This document shows, piece after piece, positions 24,088 to 35,023 of a DNA stretch of 64,000 nucleotides (its first letter is position 1; the number at the start of each line of letters is the position of its first letter). The notes below the pieces were generated by a model. The model ran no database searches. It saw only the letters and a list, made by a program, of their open reading frames with translations, and was not told the DNA's origin. Location of the stretch: positions 25,660,917-25,724,916 of the forward strand of contig OY829648.1 of assembly GCA_963691815.1 (NCBI GenBank). Reading direction: 5' to 3'. The stretch comes from Echiichthys vipera. Taxonomy: Eukaryota > Chordata > Actinopteri > Perciformes > Trachinidae. The position numbers and the translations under genes were made by a program.

Positions 24088-25728
24088 ATGGAGGGTAGTG
24101 ACGATGTGTCTGTAACAATGATACAGTCCCAGACTGATGTGCGCAGCGCTGAGGTGGGAGGAGGAGAGATCTCCAGGAAAGCGGAGGATGGAGTAAATCC
24201 GCTCACGCCTGCCGACTCCTGTAGCAGCAGCGCGGCAGGACTGAGCAAAGGAGCACTCTCTAACCTGGGGGAGCCTCCTGCACCGTCAGTCGTGAGTCCC
24301 GCTGCCGAATCTCCTGGAGGTGTGGCACTTAAAGTCGCCACAACTGTGCTACACCCAGTGTGCCTGGGAGACAGCCCACTGATGCTGCCCATTCACCTCC
24401 AGATGGCTGGAGCAGCCGGATCTCAGCTTGGCCAAATTGGGGCAGCACCGTACTTGATAACAAGCCAAAGCCCGGTTTCACTTCCCCTGGTCTTGGATCA
24501 GCAGGTCATCCAACACATGAGCCCCTCTGTGATGCCTCAGACTGCTAACTGCCCTCAGCTGCCGCTCCAGAACAACGTCCTGTGTCAGAATCCTTTGACG
24601 TTCGGTTTACCTCCAGCTGTCGACCAGAAGTCAGCAGGACAGGCGCAGGATGCTAACCTGCTCTCTCTCCTGCAGAATCCAGCTTTTGCGGCCATCTTGC
24701 AGGATCTCTTCCCTTCCCAGGCAGGCTCATCAACCTGTCAGTCTCCAGGCTCGACCTTCTTCCCACTCCCTGCCCTCACACCTCCCTACACCTCCCCTCT
24801 GGCCCCACTGGTTCCTCCTGCCACACTTCTAGTTCCCTACCCTGTCATCATCCCCCTGCCAGTGCCTCTGCCCGTCCCTCTTCCCATCCCCATTCCTGTC
24901 CCTCAGACTGAGGACTCGAAGGGGAACATGCCAAAACCAGTTTGCACTGTGAGTAAAAGCACTCAGACTTCAACAAAAGATACTACCTCTCCTTCGTTGT
25001 CTTCACGGAGCTGCGTGCCATCATTCCAGCCACAGACTGCGTCGCCTTCCTCACTTCTTCTAGATGAAGGACAGGCTCTAGACCTTTCTATCAGAGCATG
25101 TCCAGTTGAACTAAAACAGGAATACCCCAGTCCGCAGCAGGACAGTGTGCTCGACTTGTCGGTGCCTGCTGTGAGGAAAAGGTGTGTTCAGTCAGACAGA
25201 GAAGTAGCTTTCCATTCTGGCCAAAACAGCAGTGGCACTTCTTTGTCTCTGGGTGTTGAATGCACTCAGAGTTTAGATTCCAAACTCCTGGGCAGTCTGA
25301 CTTCACTAGAGTTCAGCCGGCAGCACAAGTGGGTGGTGGACAGCAGTTCCGGTGGGTCTAGTTCTCTGAGTCAGCAGGCGTCTCTGAGCGCAGCCGGCAA
25401 CCTCGAGATAGTCAGCACCTCTCAGACGGCCAAGGTCATCGTCTCGGTGAAGGACGCCATCCCCGCCATCCTCTGCGGAAAGATCAAGGGCATTTCAGGA
25501 GTCTCCACAAAGAACTTTTCCATCAAACGGGACGGCAGCCAGGGGTCGTCCCTGCAGCAGCTCTACGCAGTGCCATCCGCGTCCCACGGGGAGCAGCACG
25601 ACCCCAACAACTCGCATAAAAAGGTCCCTAAGAACAGAGCTATCAAACTGAAGAAGGTCAGCTCACAAGAGATCCATTTCCTTCCAATGAAGAAGCAGAG
25701 ACTCTCAGCGCTGCTCCCCAGGAAGTGA
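24088..25728 (+). CDS. rai2: Retinoic acid-induced protein 2 (RAI2), complete, single coding exon
   Basis: 546 residues from ATG 24088 (A at -3 and G at +4, a good start context) to TGA. RAI2 is a nuclear transcriptional co-regulator that binds CtBP corepressors. Seen: an N-terminal Ser/Ala-rich part; the family block LMLPIHLQMAG with GAAPYLITSQSPVSLPLVLD (about residues 95-145); a Pro/Val/Leu repeat (PVPLPVPLPIPIPVP, near 255-273); two CtBP-type motifs, ALDLS at 330-334 and VLDLS at 354-358; and the conserved C-terminal region with VIVSVKDAIPAILCGKIKG, followed by a lysine-rich tail (KKVPKNRAIKLKK) fit for nuclear import. The length is close to human RAI2 (about 530). An intronless coding region agrees with the family. 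Its place between nhs and scml2 matches the human order. Confidence 0.96.
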   Translation: MEGSDDVSVTMIQSQTDVRSAEVGGGEISRKAEDGVNPLTPADSCSSSAAGLSKGALSNLGEPPAPSVVSPAAESPGGVALKVATTVLHPVCLGDSPLMLPIHLQMAGAAGSQLGQIGAAPYLITSQSPVSLPLVLDQQVIQHMSPSVMPQTANCPQLPLQNNVLCQNPLTFGLPPAVDQKSAGQAQDANLLSLLQNPAFAAILQDLFPSQAGSSTCQSPGSTFFPLPALTPPYTSPLAPLVPPATLLVPYPVIIPLPVPLPVPLPIPIPVPQTEDSKGNMPKPVCTVSKSTQTSTKDTTSPSLSSRSCVPSFQPQTASPSSLLLDEGQALDLSIRACPVELKQEYPSPQQDSVLDLSVPAVRKRCVQSDREVAFHSGQNSSGTSLSLGVECTQSLDSKLLGSLTSLEFSRQHKWVVDSSSGGSSSLSQQASLSAAGNLEIVSTSQTAKVIVSVKDAIPAILCGKIKGISGVSTKNFSIKRDGSQGSSLQQLYAVPSASHGEQHDPNNSHKKVPKNRAIKLKKVSSQEIHFLPMKKQRLSALLPRK

Positions 25729-27385
25729 CAGCGCTCAGCGGAGGGGGATTAATGGCTTGCACCCCTCTCTGGTAATCCCTCCGGCGTGTGTAACATAAAA
25801 CACATGTGGGACCGTTCTATAATCAAACTCATACACTTACATGTCCAATCAGAGTTTGGCTCAAAATGTTGCATCAACTGAGGCTCATGAATGTCTGACA
25901 GTATGACAGTAGTTACAGAAATGCTTTCCTTTGGAGTTTTCTGACTGGCTGTGTTTTTTCTAATGCACTACTCTACAGTGTTATACTACAGCAGAAAGGT
26001 TTTTGTGTATGGCAGCTTAATGGGCTCTCCATGTGGCTTTGGAGATTGTCTCCATAAATCGGAACATTTTTCGACTTGATAATTACAGCAAAGACGCATG
26101 GGTTCCATTTTTCCATTAGGGATCATGGTTTGTTTCCACATGTAATTTTTATTTAAGTGCACTGAAGGCCTAAAATCCCCGATAGTTAAGCTTCTCGCCG
26201 TTCAGGGCAGAGCAGTATGCATTGGCAGGACGTGACGGTCCAGTAGATCACAGACAGTCCAGTAGATCACAGGGGCGATTCTTACTCTGACAGGGGTTTA
26301 GCATGACAGGCTAATAATGACTTGGCAAGGCCAGAGCCACAATTTCACTCACATGAACTCGCTGGCAAAAGCCGTCAGTCGACTCGTGACTAAATACGTT
26401 CTTGTTTTGTTTAACGGCGTGGAAAAAAACGATGTCTTAATTGCCTGCACATTAAAGCAGAACTTTCTATAGAACTAGTATTCCTGCAAACAAGCTATTT
26501 TTGTTGCTTGTTGAATAAAGCATTTTTAATTTGGCAGCGCTTCAAAATACAAGCTGAGAAAACACCTCACAGCAAGTGCATGAAACATTAGAGCCCCCTG
26601 CTGTTTCCATTAACAGACTAATGAAGTGAATCTAGCTGCAAGTTCTCACATCGATTCCACCAGTTAAATCAACTTCAAATGTGAAGGGGAGGTGAAGATG
26701 AAGGGAACAGCCAGATTAAAGAAGAAGTAATGAGCATTTTCTTGGCGTCAGCGGGAGAAAAAAAAAATACTGTTGGTATATTTGTTAAGTGTGTTATTAG
26801 TCTGTTATTAGAACCAGTACCGCTAAGACAGCCCTCCCTCTCCCAACTTTATCACGTGTAAAACATTAGTGGTGTCACTTTTATTGTTTTGTGGAGCATG
26901 GTATTCTTTCTGTCCCAGGATTACGATCAGAGTTGTGATTGTGAGATCGTGTATTGTTGTGTGTCAGTTTATTTATCCTACCCAGTGCACTTTGTCATAG
27001 TTTAGTTGAAGACGTTACAGGGTGTCCGAGGGATTCTGCTCAAGCTGTGCTGCCCCCTTTTGAAAATCTGTGAATTAAAGCAGCCATGCACAGTCCGTCT
27101 GGAGGATCAAAGGAGGGATGGCAAACACCTAGAGGCTCGACTTTTGACCTGTTCTTTATTTATATTGATGTATCTCAGCGATCCCTGTACATCTCACTCG
27201 TGTCTGCGGTCCATCCAACAGAGAGCTTAGTGAGAGTACTTTGAACTGATCACTTTGGTTGTACAGGATTTCACCTTTATTTATTCTTTGTACAACTTTT
27301 ATTTATACAATCTGTATATATATATTGAATGGTCAGTTAGGAGACACAGTGTGACTGGATATTAAAAAAAAAACTGCTTCCTTTG
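25729..27385 (+). other. rai2: rai2 3' untranslated region
   Basis: AT-rich non-coding tail. A proximal AATAAA is at 26514-26519. A distal ATTAAA at 27361-27366 follows a run with tttatttatacaatctgtat and Pumilio-like TGTATATA. Near 26230-26270 the word agtccagtagatcacag is tandemly duplicated. The real 3' end is inferred. Confidence 0.55.
27361..27366 (+). terminator. rai2: Possible distal poly(A) signal of rai2
   Basis: ATTAAA followed by an A-run and then T/G-containing sequence. AATAAA at 26514-26519 is the alternative. Confidence 0.4.
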
Positions 27386-28354
27386 TAACTGCCAGTTTCC
27401 TGAAATACTTTTTGCTTTGGAAAACTGTTATTTTGATTGTCAGTGAAGAAATACCAGTTCAGTGTTTGCTTACTGTACAGTTTGTGTGCTTTTATATGGG
27501 AGCGAACTAAAATCTGAGGTCTGACTTTGTGTCTGCCTTTTCCTTAACAACAGTCCATTTTTAATGCTAAATGGGTGCGTTTTTGTAGATGTAACAGAGT
27601 CTAAAAGAGGCGTTCTGATAAGAATTCAACATAAAAAGATCAAAATGGTTCCATCCAGCAGAACCACTCAGCCAGTTAGGCATCACTTCTTACCGTTTGT
27701 ACATCTTGTGGAACATAATAGCGTGATTTTTCTTCTGCTTCACTTCACTAAACCTTCAATCCTATCGAATCGGCCAACATGGAAAGTCTCCATACGCTTT
27801 CTGAACTAAAGCCAGGCTGCTGGGAACTAAACTGGTTCAGTCCCTCAAGTGTGTAAGAAAATACTCGTACTCTCGTTAGTGTAGAGACTAAAATACTCTG
27901 ACTGCCATGTTAAAGTGAGCACAAGTCAACACACACACACACACACACTAACACATGAACTGTGAGTGATGTAACCATGGTACAGGACAGGCGTCAGCAT
28001 AAAGTGCACTGATGAGTCATATAGCATTATATTTTTTACAGTTTCTACAGTTGAGAAATTCAACCATTTGAAAGCCCCCATGTTAGCCTGCTGGTAATGA
28101 TGTGGTAGTTTACAAACATCCCTCATTAGTTTGCCTTCACTGCAGTGCTCAGTGGTACAATGACAAGACAGTTGCTGGATTTTGGACATACAGTACTTCC
28201 TGAAGTTTGAAGTCCTTGACACGTTTTCAAATCGTTTTGACATTTGTTTGTCACACATTTCATGTCAGAAACAAACACAAGCAGGCCTGGCTTATTTCTT
28301 ATGCTTGAGATAACATTTCAAAACAAGTGTCACCAATGTTGATGACAGAGTCCA
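27386..28354. other. Spacer between rai2 and the duplicated scml2 fragment
   Basis: No gene recognised. It contains a (CA)10 run at 27929-27948. rai2 and scml2 converge here (tail to tail). Confidence 0.5.
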
Positions 28355-28820
28355 ATAATGTGTAAAGTGAGATGTCTTTTTTGAATTAAGAAGCAGGTTA
28401 TGTGCTATGTAAATACTGCCAAATTATCAAAACACTCAATCCACAGAGAAATGCAAGCTGCCTGTATTCAGAAACTGTGCCTTTGAACAGGACTTTTGTA
28501 TGGTTGTGATGTCACAACTATATTATATATGATATAGGTAGAAAGTGCTGCTACAGTCATTTCCCTGCTGCAATGAGGGTGCAGAGAAAGCAAGCGTGCA
28601 GATTCTGAAGAATCTGAAACACTGACCAATCAGAGCACACTGGGCTTTTTCAGCGGGTCTTAAAGAGACAGGCGCTAAAACACAGCGTTTCAGACAGAGT
28701 TAATACAGGTGTAGTCAGACTGTATGAGGAAAATGTTGTTTTCTTCAGACATCAAAGCATGTAAACATGTTCTAGTAGAAACCCAAAATAATAATAATTT
28801 AAAAAAATACAGGACCTTTA
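28355..28820 (+). repeat. Dispersed repeat R1, copy inside a duplicated block
   Basis: Shares with 30886-31290 a long run of matching words in the same orientation: aaatactg, caatccacagagaaat, ttcagaaactgtg, ggacttttgtatgg, tgatgtca, gctgcaatga, aaacatgttcta and tagaaacccaaaat, ending cctttaac. Ends resemble ttaaaggtcc inverted repeats, suggesting a MITE. Confidence 0.75.
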
Positions 28821-28990
28821 ACACAAAGAGCAGCACTTAAGCACTTAAAGAGAGGCCGAAGTCAAAAACTGTTCCACATTTTTAACTAATGAAAATGACC
28901 TTGTGGAGTTAATGCTGTGGGGTCAGCACCTGTCACAACCTACATCGGCTCTCCAACAGGAGGAGGGGTTTGTACCGGGCAGCTGCAGAC
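28821..28990 (-). pseudogene. Degenerate copy of the scml2 SAM-domain exon and its flanking intron
   Basis: This stretch parallels 31291-31490: aagtcaaaaac, tcccacattttta, agtgaaaatgaac, then exon words gtggagttaatgctgtgggg, tcagcacc and aggaggaggggttt. On the minus strand the copy still encodes GADPTAL as in the real exon, but it has a stop, lost the splice donor region and has indels. With the adjoining R1 copy (28355-28820) it forms a duplicated block of about 630 bp derived from 30886-31490. It has no role in the scml2 reading frame. Confidence 0.75.
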
Positions 28991-30706
28991 TCTTTGTCCT
29001 CTACATTGTGTCTCATTTCACATCAACTGGACAACCGATGTCCTGAATGAGCCGATCAATACATGTTTATGTAGGTTATACTGGTGAATTAAAGTAAAAT
29101 AATTCAGCAACTATCTGAAATGATTTGTTGTGGTCAGTGATCACAGGCACACATCCTTTGTTTTTGGTAGGTTTATAAAAAGGAAATACACAACATCATA
29201 AACACATAGTTTATCTGGTGTGACATAATGGACAAGTGACTTTTTGCAACACATTTTTTTTCAAGTAGTTTGAAGATGCAAGAGAGGGGAATCAACAGCA
29301 CTTCGATCCTGTGTTGAACATCATATGGCACAAGTCTTTTTAAATCGAGGAAGGGAATAACAGGAAAATTCTGTTAAGTACATTATAAACAGTATGCTAC
29401 AAAAGCTTGTACTAACAAAGACCACATAAACCTGAGAAATGTCATAGGTGAAGCAAGGCAGAGTCTACTACTGGGAGTATTGGAACTAAAAGCGCTGTGT
29501 TAAGTATTAAAAAGCAGAGTGGACTCCACAGTGAAATATTCACCATGTCCCCATCCCGTTTATCTTCACATTTCTAACTTAATGTATATGATTTCCTTAA
29601 AATATTACGTTTCTACAAAATGTACATTCTGTCGCTGATATTCATGGTTAAACCCATAAAACTGTACACATCTGTTTTCATTGCTAACAGTGATTGTAAC
29701 GGTCAAAAGTGACAACACTGAGGCCTCAGGCGGGCCGATGAGCTGACATGATTAGGACTGATCAAAATATTACATCATAACTAAAGAAAAGAAAGCCCTT
29801 AGAAATGTCTTCCTTAACAATCTGTCTGTTGAAATGGATAAACCCATGATTTCTAAGTTGGCTCAGAGCTTGGGACACAAACGGTTTGACCTTGATAAGA
29901 ACTGTGTGGAGACCGGTGAGAGGCAACGTAGGGCTCGCTGAGACACCACAATGCATTGTGCCGCACAGCAATGATGATCCTGCAGGACACTCGTGGAAAA
30001 AAGGTGATGAAAAGTGTCAGACTACGACATGATCCCTACATGATACTGACAATGTTCAAGCAAATGAAAACGTCTGTCTTGCGTTGTGTGAGTGAAATGG
30101 AATGCATTGACATTAGCATTCTTCGGGCGGGCGGATATACCCATACTTGAGGCATACTTGTGAAGAGTAAGAACGGCTATACAACGAGAGAGCATCCAAA
30201 TTCTCGTGAAGAACATAAGGGAAGAGCATCTGATGGATTTTGTTTTTCTGTTTTTTTCAGTATACCAACCCCTTCCTTATTAATTGGATATTCAACAAGA
30301 ATAAAAACATTATATAAGAAGAAACATTCTCCATCTTTGGGGATCCAAAATCAGGATCAAAAGATTTCATCTCCGTAAAAAAAGTGTGTCCACGTGTGCT
30401 ATGCAATGTAAACACTACAGGGATTCTTTTCCTTTGGGATTTCATAAAAGTCAGATGGCCGTCTGTTAGATCCGAACAGCTTTTTCTTTCACTGATGAGG
30501 GGATGAGGTAATGTGTCAGCGATGCACGGCACACTTTTCTCCACTCTGGAAGTTGGGATGAAGTTGTAACATCGTTTCAGTCCCTCGAGGTGGAGTCTAG
30601 AGTAACATGTAGCCCCCGCGTGCTCCATGAGTCAGTGTCCAAATGCTGGCTCCTTCGGGGCTTATTGCTCATGGGTCTGGCAGGGACACGGCTGCCCTGG
30701 CTCATC
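28991..30706 (-). other. scml2: scml2 3' untranslated and downstream region
   Basis: Lies just after the scml2 stop on the minus strand. The part near 30150-30700 is probably UTR. I could not choose a poly(A) site with confidence. Short open frames on both strands lack domains. Confidence 0.4.
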
Positions 30707-30832
30707 CTACAGTTTGCCTTGTTTCAGCCTCTCTATGTGATGGCATAACTTCAGCGCAGGACCCAGTTTCAGACCCATGTACTTCATGATCATGTCGCTC
30801 CGTAGCAGCATCAGAGCTTTTCCATCAATCTC
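30707..30832 (-). CDS. scml2: scml2 last coding exon (end of SAM domain)
   Basis: Encodes EIDGKALMLLRSDMIMKYMG, LKLGPALKLCHHIERLK and QGKL, then TAG (30709-30707). This is the second half of the SAM domain; the GLKLGPALK-like helix is typical of the Scm/Ph class that forms polymers. Confidence 0.93.
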   Translation of the reverse strand, partial: EIDGKALMLLRSDMIMKYMGLKLGPALKLCHHIERLKQGKL

Positions 30833-33800
30833 CTGTGGAAACAAAGAATGGGAATAATTATATTCTATATGCTCTTTAGCTCTTTAAAGGTCCCATCTTG
30901 CAAAAAAAGTGAGATTTACGTGTCTTAATTTATTATATGGCAGGTGAAAGTGCTATATAAATACTGTAAAGTATCAAAATGATCAATCCACAGAGAAATA
31001 CACAAAGCCCGTATATTCAGAAACTGTGTCCTTAAACGAGCCGTCAGGACTTTTGTATGGCTATGATGTCATAACTATACTTTATATACGTAGAAAATGC
31101 TGCAACGGTGACGTTACATAGTCATTCTCCGGCTGCAATGATGATGGAGAGAGGCTCAGAACGCAGGTATATTCTGACAAAGAGTATAAGAACAATAATG
31201 TGTTTTTTGACCATTAAAGAATGTAAACATGTTCTACTAGAAACCCAAAATACAAGTATGAACCTGAAAATGAGAATCATTTAGGAACTTTAACAAAAAG
31301 CACTTGAGCACTGAGGGCCTAAGTCAAAAAACGAAAGTTCCTTAGTTTGTCCCACATTTTTAAATAGTGAAAATGAACTTACATGTTTTCTGAATAGTTC
31401 AGCATGTGGAGCTAATGCTGTGGGGTCAGCACCCCTCACAAACTGCATCACCTCCTCAATGGACCAGGAGGAGGGGTTTTTACCCTCCCGCTCGGACACT
31501 AGAGCCTCTGGACCTGTGGTGGAGCTGGCTGCTACCAAAGCAGAAGAGCAGAGAGATGAGCAGATTCAGCATGTGAGTACCGGTATTTATAACTATATAC
31601 TGTATACTACCACAGATTCTTGCTGTACCTTCGACTCGTCTGAGAGGCTGCGTGGAGCTGAGCTCTGGAGGGTTAGAGGAGAGTCGGCGCATAGCTGTGC
31701 CGTTGCCAGGGTGGTAGAGGCTGCTGGGCTGAGAGTGGTACTCTGAGGAACTGCGCGCGGTTTGGGGTCGAGGGGTCATGGAGTTGGAGGCTGAGTCCAT
31801 GTAGCGCTGCTCCTTTGTTAGGCCGTTCTCTTCATGGGGCAGGGTCTCTGCTGGAGAGAGAAAAACACAACAGATATTCAAATGTAATTCTTTATTTTTT
31901 AAAAGCCCCTATTATATACACTTCCATCTGCTTTGAGCCAACTTCCAATATTTCGCAATATATTGAGTCATAATGAAACTTATTGTATCACCAGATTCTT
32001 GCCAATACGCGGCCCTTAATGTGATGTAAAAGTGGTTGTTAACAGAACTTTGATTTATAGACAACATTCAAGTTCAGCAATAAAATTATTCTATGATGAT
32101 GGGGTGCTTTCATGTGTAGGAACATACATACAGGGCAATTGATACAACTTAGAGGAGGCAGTCATGGAGGTGTGCCAACTTCAGTCAGTATTAAGACATT
32201 TGCAAAGGGAGCCGTACCTTCTGAAGGGTGAGCTTCGGTACGTAAATGTTTAGGCGACAGAGGGGCTGCATACGAAGGGGAGACACCAGAGAGACTCCGC
32301 TTACTGCCCCGAGCCAGAGAAGGAGCATCCATCGTCTCTTCTTTAACTAAAATACAGGAACAAGGTTGGGCTGTATAGGTAAATAGGCTGTATAGGTAAA
32401 TACCGACAATACCTGATAGAGCAGTGATGTTTCAAAACGCGGGGTTTACCTGACAACGTCCTGTCGTAAGCAGTGTAGTGGCTGAACGGCTGGCTGCTGA
32501 ACAGGTTGTCACATTGCAGGTGACGACACATAGTCTCCAGGAACCGCAGCACAAAGGAAGCACTGGAGGCTGACGGTAGTTTGACCACACGGACTCCACC
32601 ATCTGTTCTCACTGGGACGAAGGGCAATGTGTTTTATTTGTCTGTCACAAAAATGCTTGGGTACTTGTGCAACCAATAAATAAACCAATTCTACCATTTA
32701 CATTATTATTTCAGAGGCAAGATACTTCCAATAACACAACAACTTCTAATAGCTGGTATAGTCTGTGTGTATCTACCTCTGACAACCTCTCCTCCTCCTG
32801 AATGAGTCTGCAGAGTACTGAGCAGGACTTTAGGCTGGTATGCGCAGTCTATACATGACTGGACCACCAGCTGGAGCACAGCGTTCACTGGCCCTGGGCC
32901 AAAGTGGTCTGGCAGATGCTGCATCTGCTTCCTGTCCAGGTGGGGGCCGCAGTTTCCATGCTTATTCACGTACACACACACTGGAACAACACAAGAAACG
33001 CAGTGAGCAAATGAGACATTTTAATGCTAGCTTTGATTCATTTGCTAATTATTAGAAGCAAACGCGCATTAGTCCTTACCTGTTGAAACCACAGAGTTGA
33101 GGCTGGGAGGGCTTTCTTGTGGGACCTGGAAGCTGGGCAGCTGTGGCGGGCATTGGGGAATCTTAGACTTCCTCTGAAAAATACGTATTCATTTGCAGAC
33201 GCACTTTAACGCAAGAAGACGTGGCAGAAAAAAAGTATCCACCTGATGATAAATAAATCAGAGTTTGGGTTTGTTTAGTAGGGTCTCACCTTGCTCCCAG
33301 GCTTGGGGCCTCTCTTCTTGTGGGGCTGGGGTACTAGCTGTGTGTTTTCAGGTACAGCTCCGTTTTGGGCAGCAGCTGCTTCTGCCACGGCTTTGAGTAG
33401 AGCGATGGTCTCACTCTTGGGCCGACGGCCTCTTACCCCCTTCCTGACAGGCAGAGGGGGCAGAGGGTTGGGGAGTCTGTAGGGGGACTGCATTGAACGC
33501 CTGCTGGGCTTGGAGGGAGACGCCGGGAGGATCTGCAGGTTCTTTGGCAGGGTAACTGCAATAAAAGCGGACAAGAACGCCATTGGTATGGAGGGTGGCG
33601 ATATTACAAAACTGAGCTGCCGCGCTAGAAGCTCTTAGGAAAATCCAAGACACAAAAGCTCTTCATCTGCACTGGCAGAACCAATGGATTCTGCTGTAGC
33701 TATACTAAAGATGCCACATGGAAGGTGATGTGGAGAGCAATATGTAAATGAACACTGCTCCTTGAATATGCAAAAGCTAAATATGAAAGGTTTGAGTATA

Positions 33801-34972
33801 CTTTCAAGGATCTTCAATGGCCCCTTTGCTATAAAAAGGGAAAGAAACGTCGGCTTGGTACAACATTGACAGTGGTTTTGGATAGACTGTGTGGGCATGT
33901 CCAAAGAGAGGATAATAAAAATGAAGAATGGTTTTCTCAACTTGCCCCACCACTGTAGAGTCTCTTTTGGCTAATTAGAGAGACCAATTGTGTGTCATTA
34001 TCTCTTGACCCAGTAACCACGCAGTGTGCTGTGCCGCTGTTGGTGGCTGGGATTAAAGTCAAAATAAAGAAATGGTCTGGTGGAATTCTGGGTTTGGACA
34101 GGGGCATCGAATTACTGCAAATAGTAGGATAAGTGCTCCAATTCATGTCAAACAAAGCCAATTACTTGATTTCTGACGAAATATCTGTCATAACCATGCA
34201 TTCAGCTGATTGTATAACAAATGTTTTTTCTGATTTGAACCCAGCTCTGTGGCATGGTGATGTGTGCAGATGAACGGCCCACAGAGCTACGCTACTGCTT
34301 ACATGCCTTTCATCCGCACACACTGCCCACACTGCCATGACATACAGACAGAGCTGGTTTAAAATCAGGAGAGTATCCCTTTAACTTCAACAGTAGTGTT
34401 AAATCCATATTACAACACCAACTAAATAGCAGCCAGGCCTATTGCACAGACTATTATACAGACAAGTTTGCCAAGCCTTCAAATAATATCGTCCCTAATG
34501 TGAAAAGAATGACAACAACATTATCTACTGTTAAACAGCTAAAATACTTTTTTTCATCTCTAATCTTCAAAAAGGAAGAATCGCCATTTCAGCCTTTATT
34601 ACTGCAAATGTGTGTATTGTGATGACTGCTTCTTTCTGCAAGTAATTAAAAATGCCTATAGCCAAGACCAGAAACAGTGTGTAACTCATCATGCTGAAAG
34701 GGAAAAGCAACAGCCCATTTACTCAGCTAGAAAATATTTTTCTGTGTCTGTATGTACTGAAGATTTCCTAACAATACCCACGCACAGAGAGTCAAATAAT
34801 AAATCTTCCACCAAAACGCAGCACAAGCTCAAAACAAAGCCCCTACAGATGCCGAAGTCGGAGAAGGCAGACAAATCAGAATTAGATGGCGAGGGAGTGG
34901 TAGGAAGAGTGTGTGTGTGTGTGTGTGTGTGTGCGTGTGCGTGTGCGTGTGCGTGTGCATGTGCGTGCGTGC

Positions 34973-35023
<51 letters not shown>

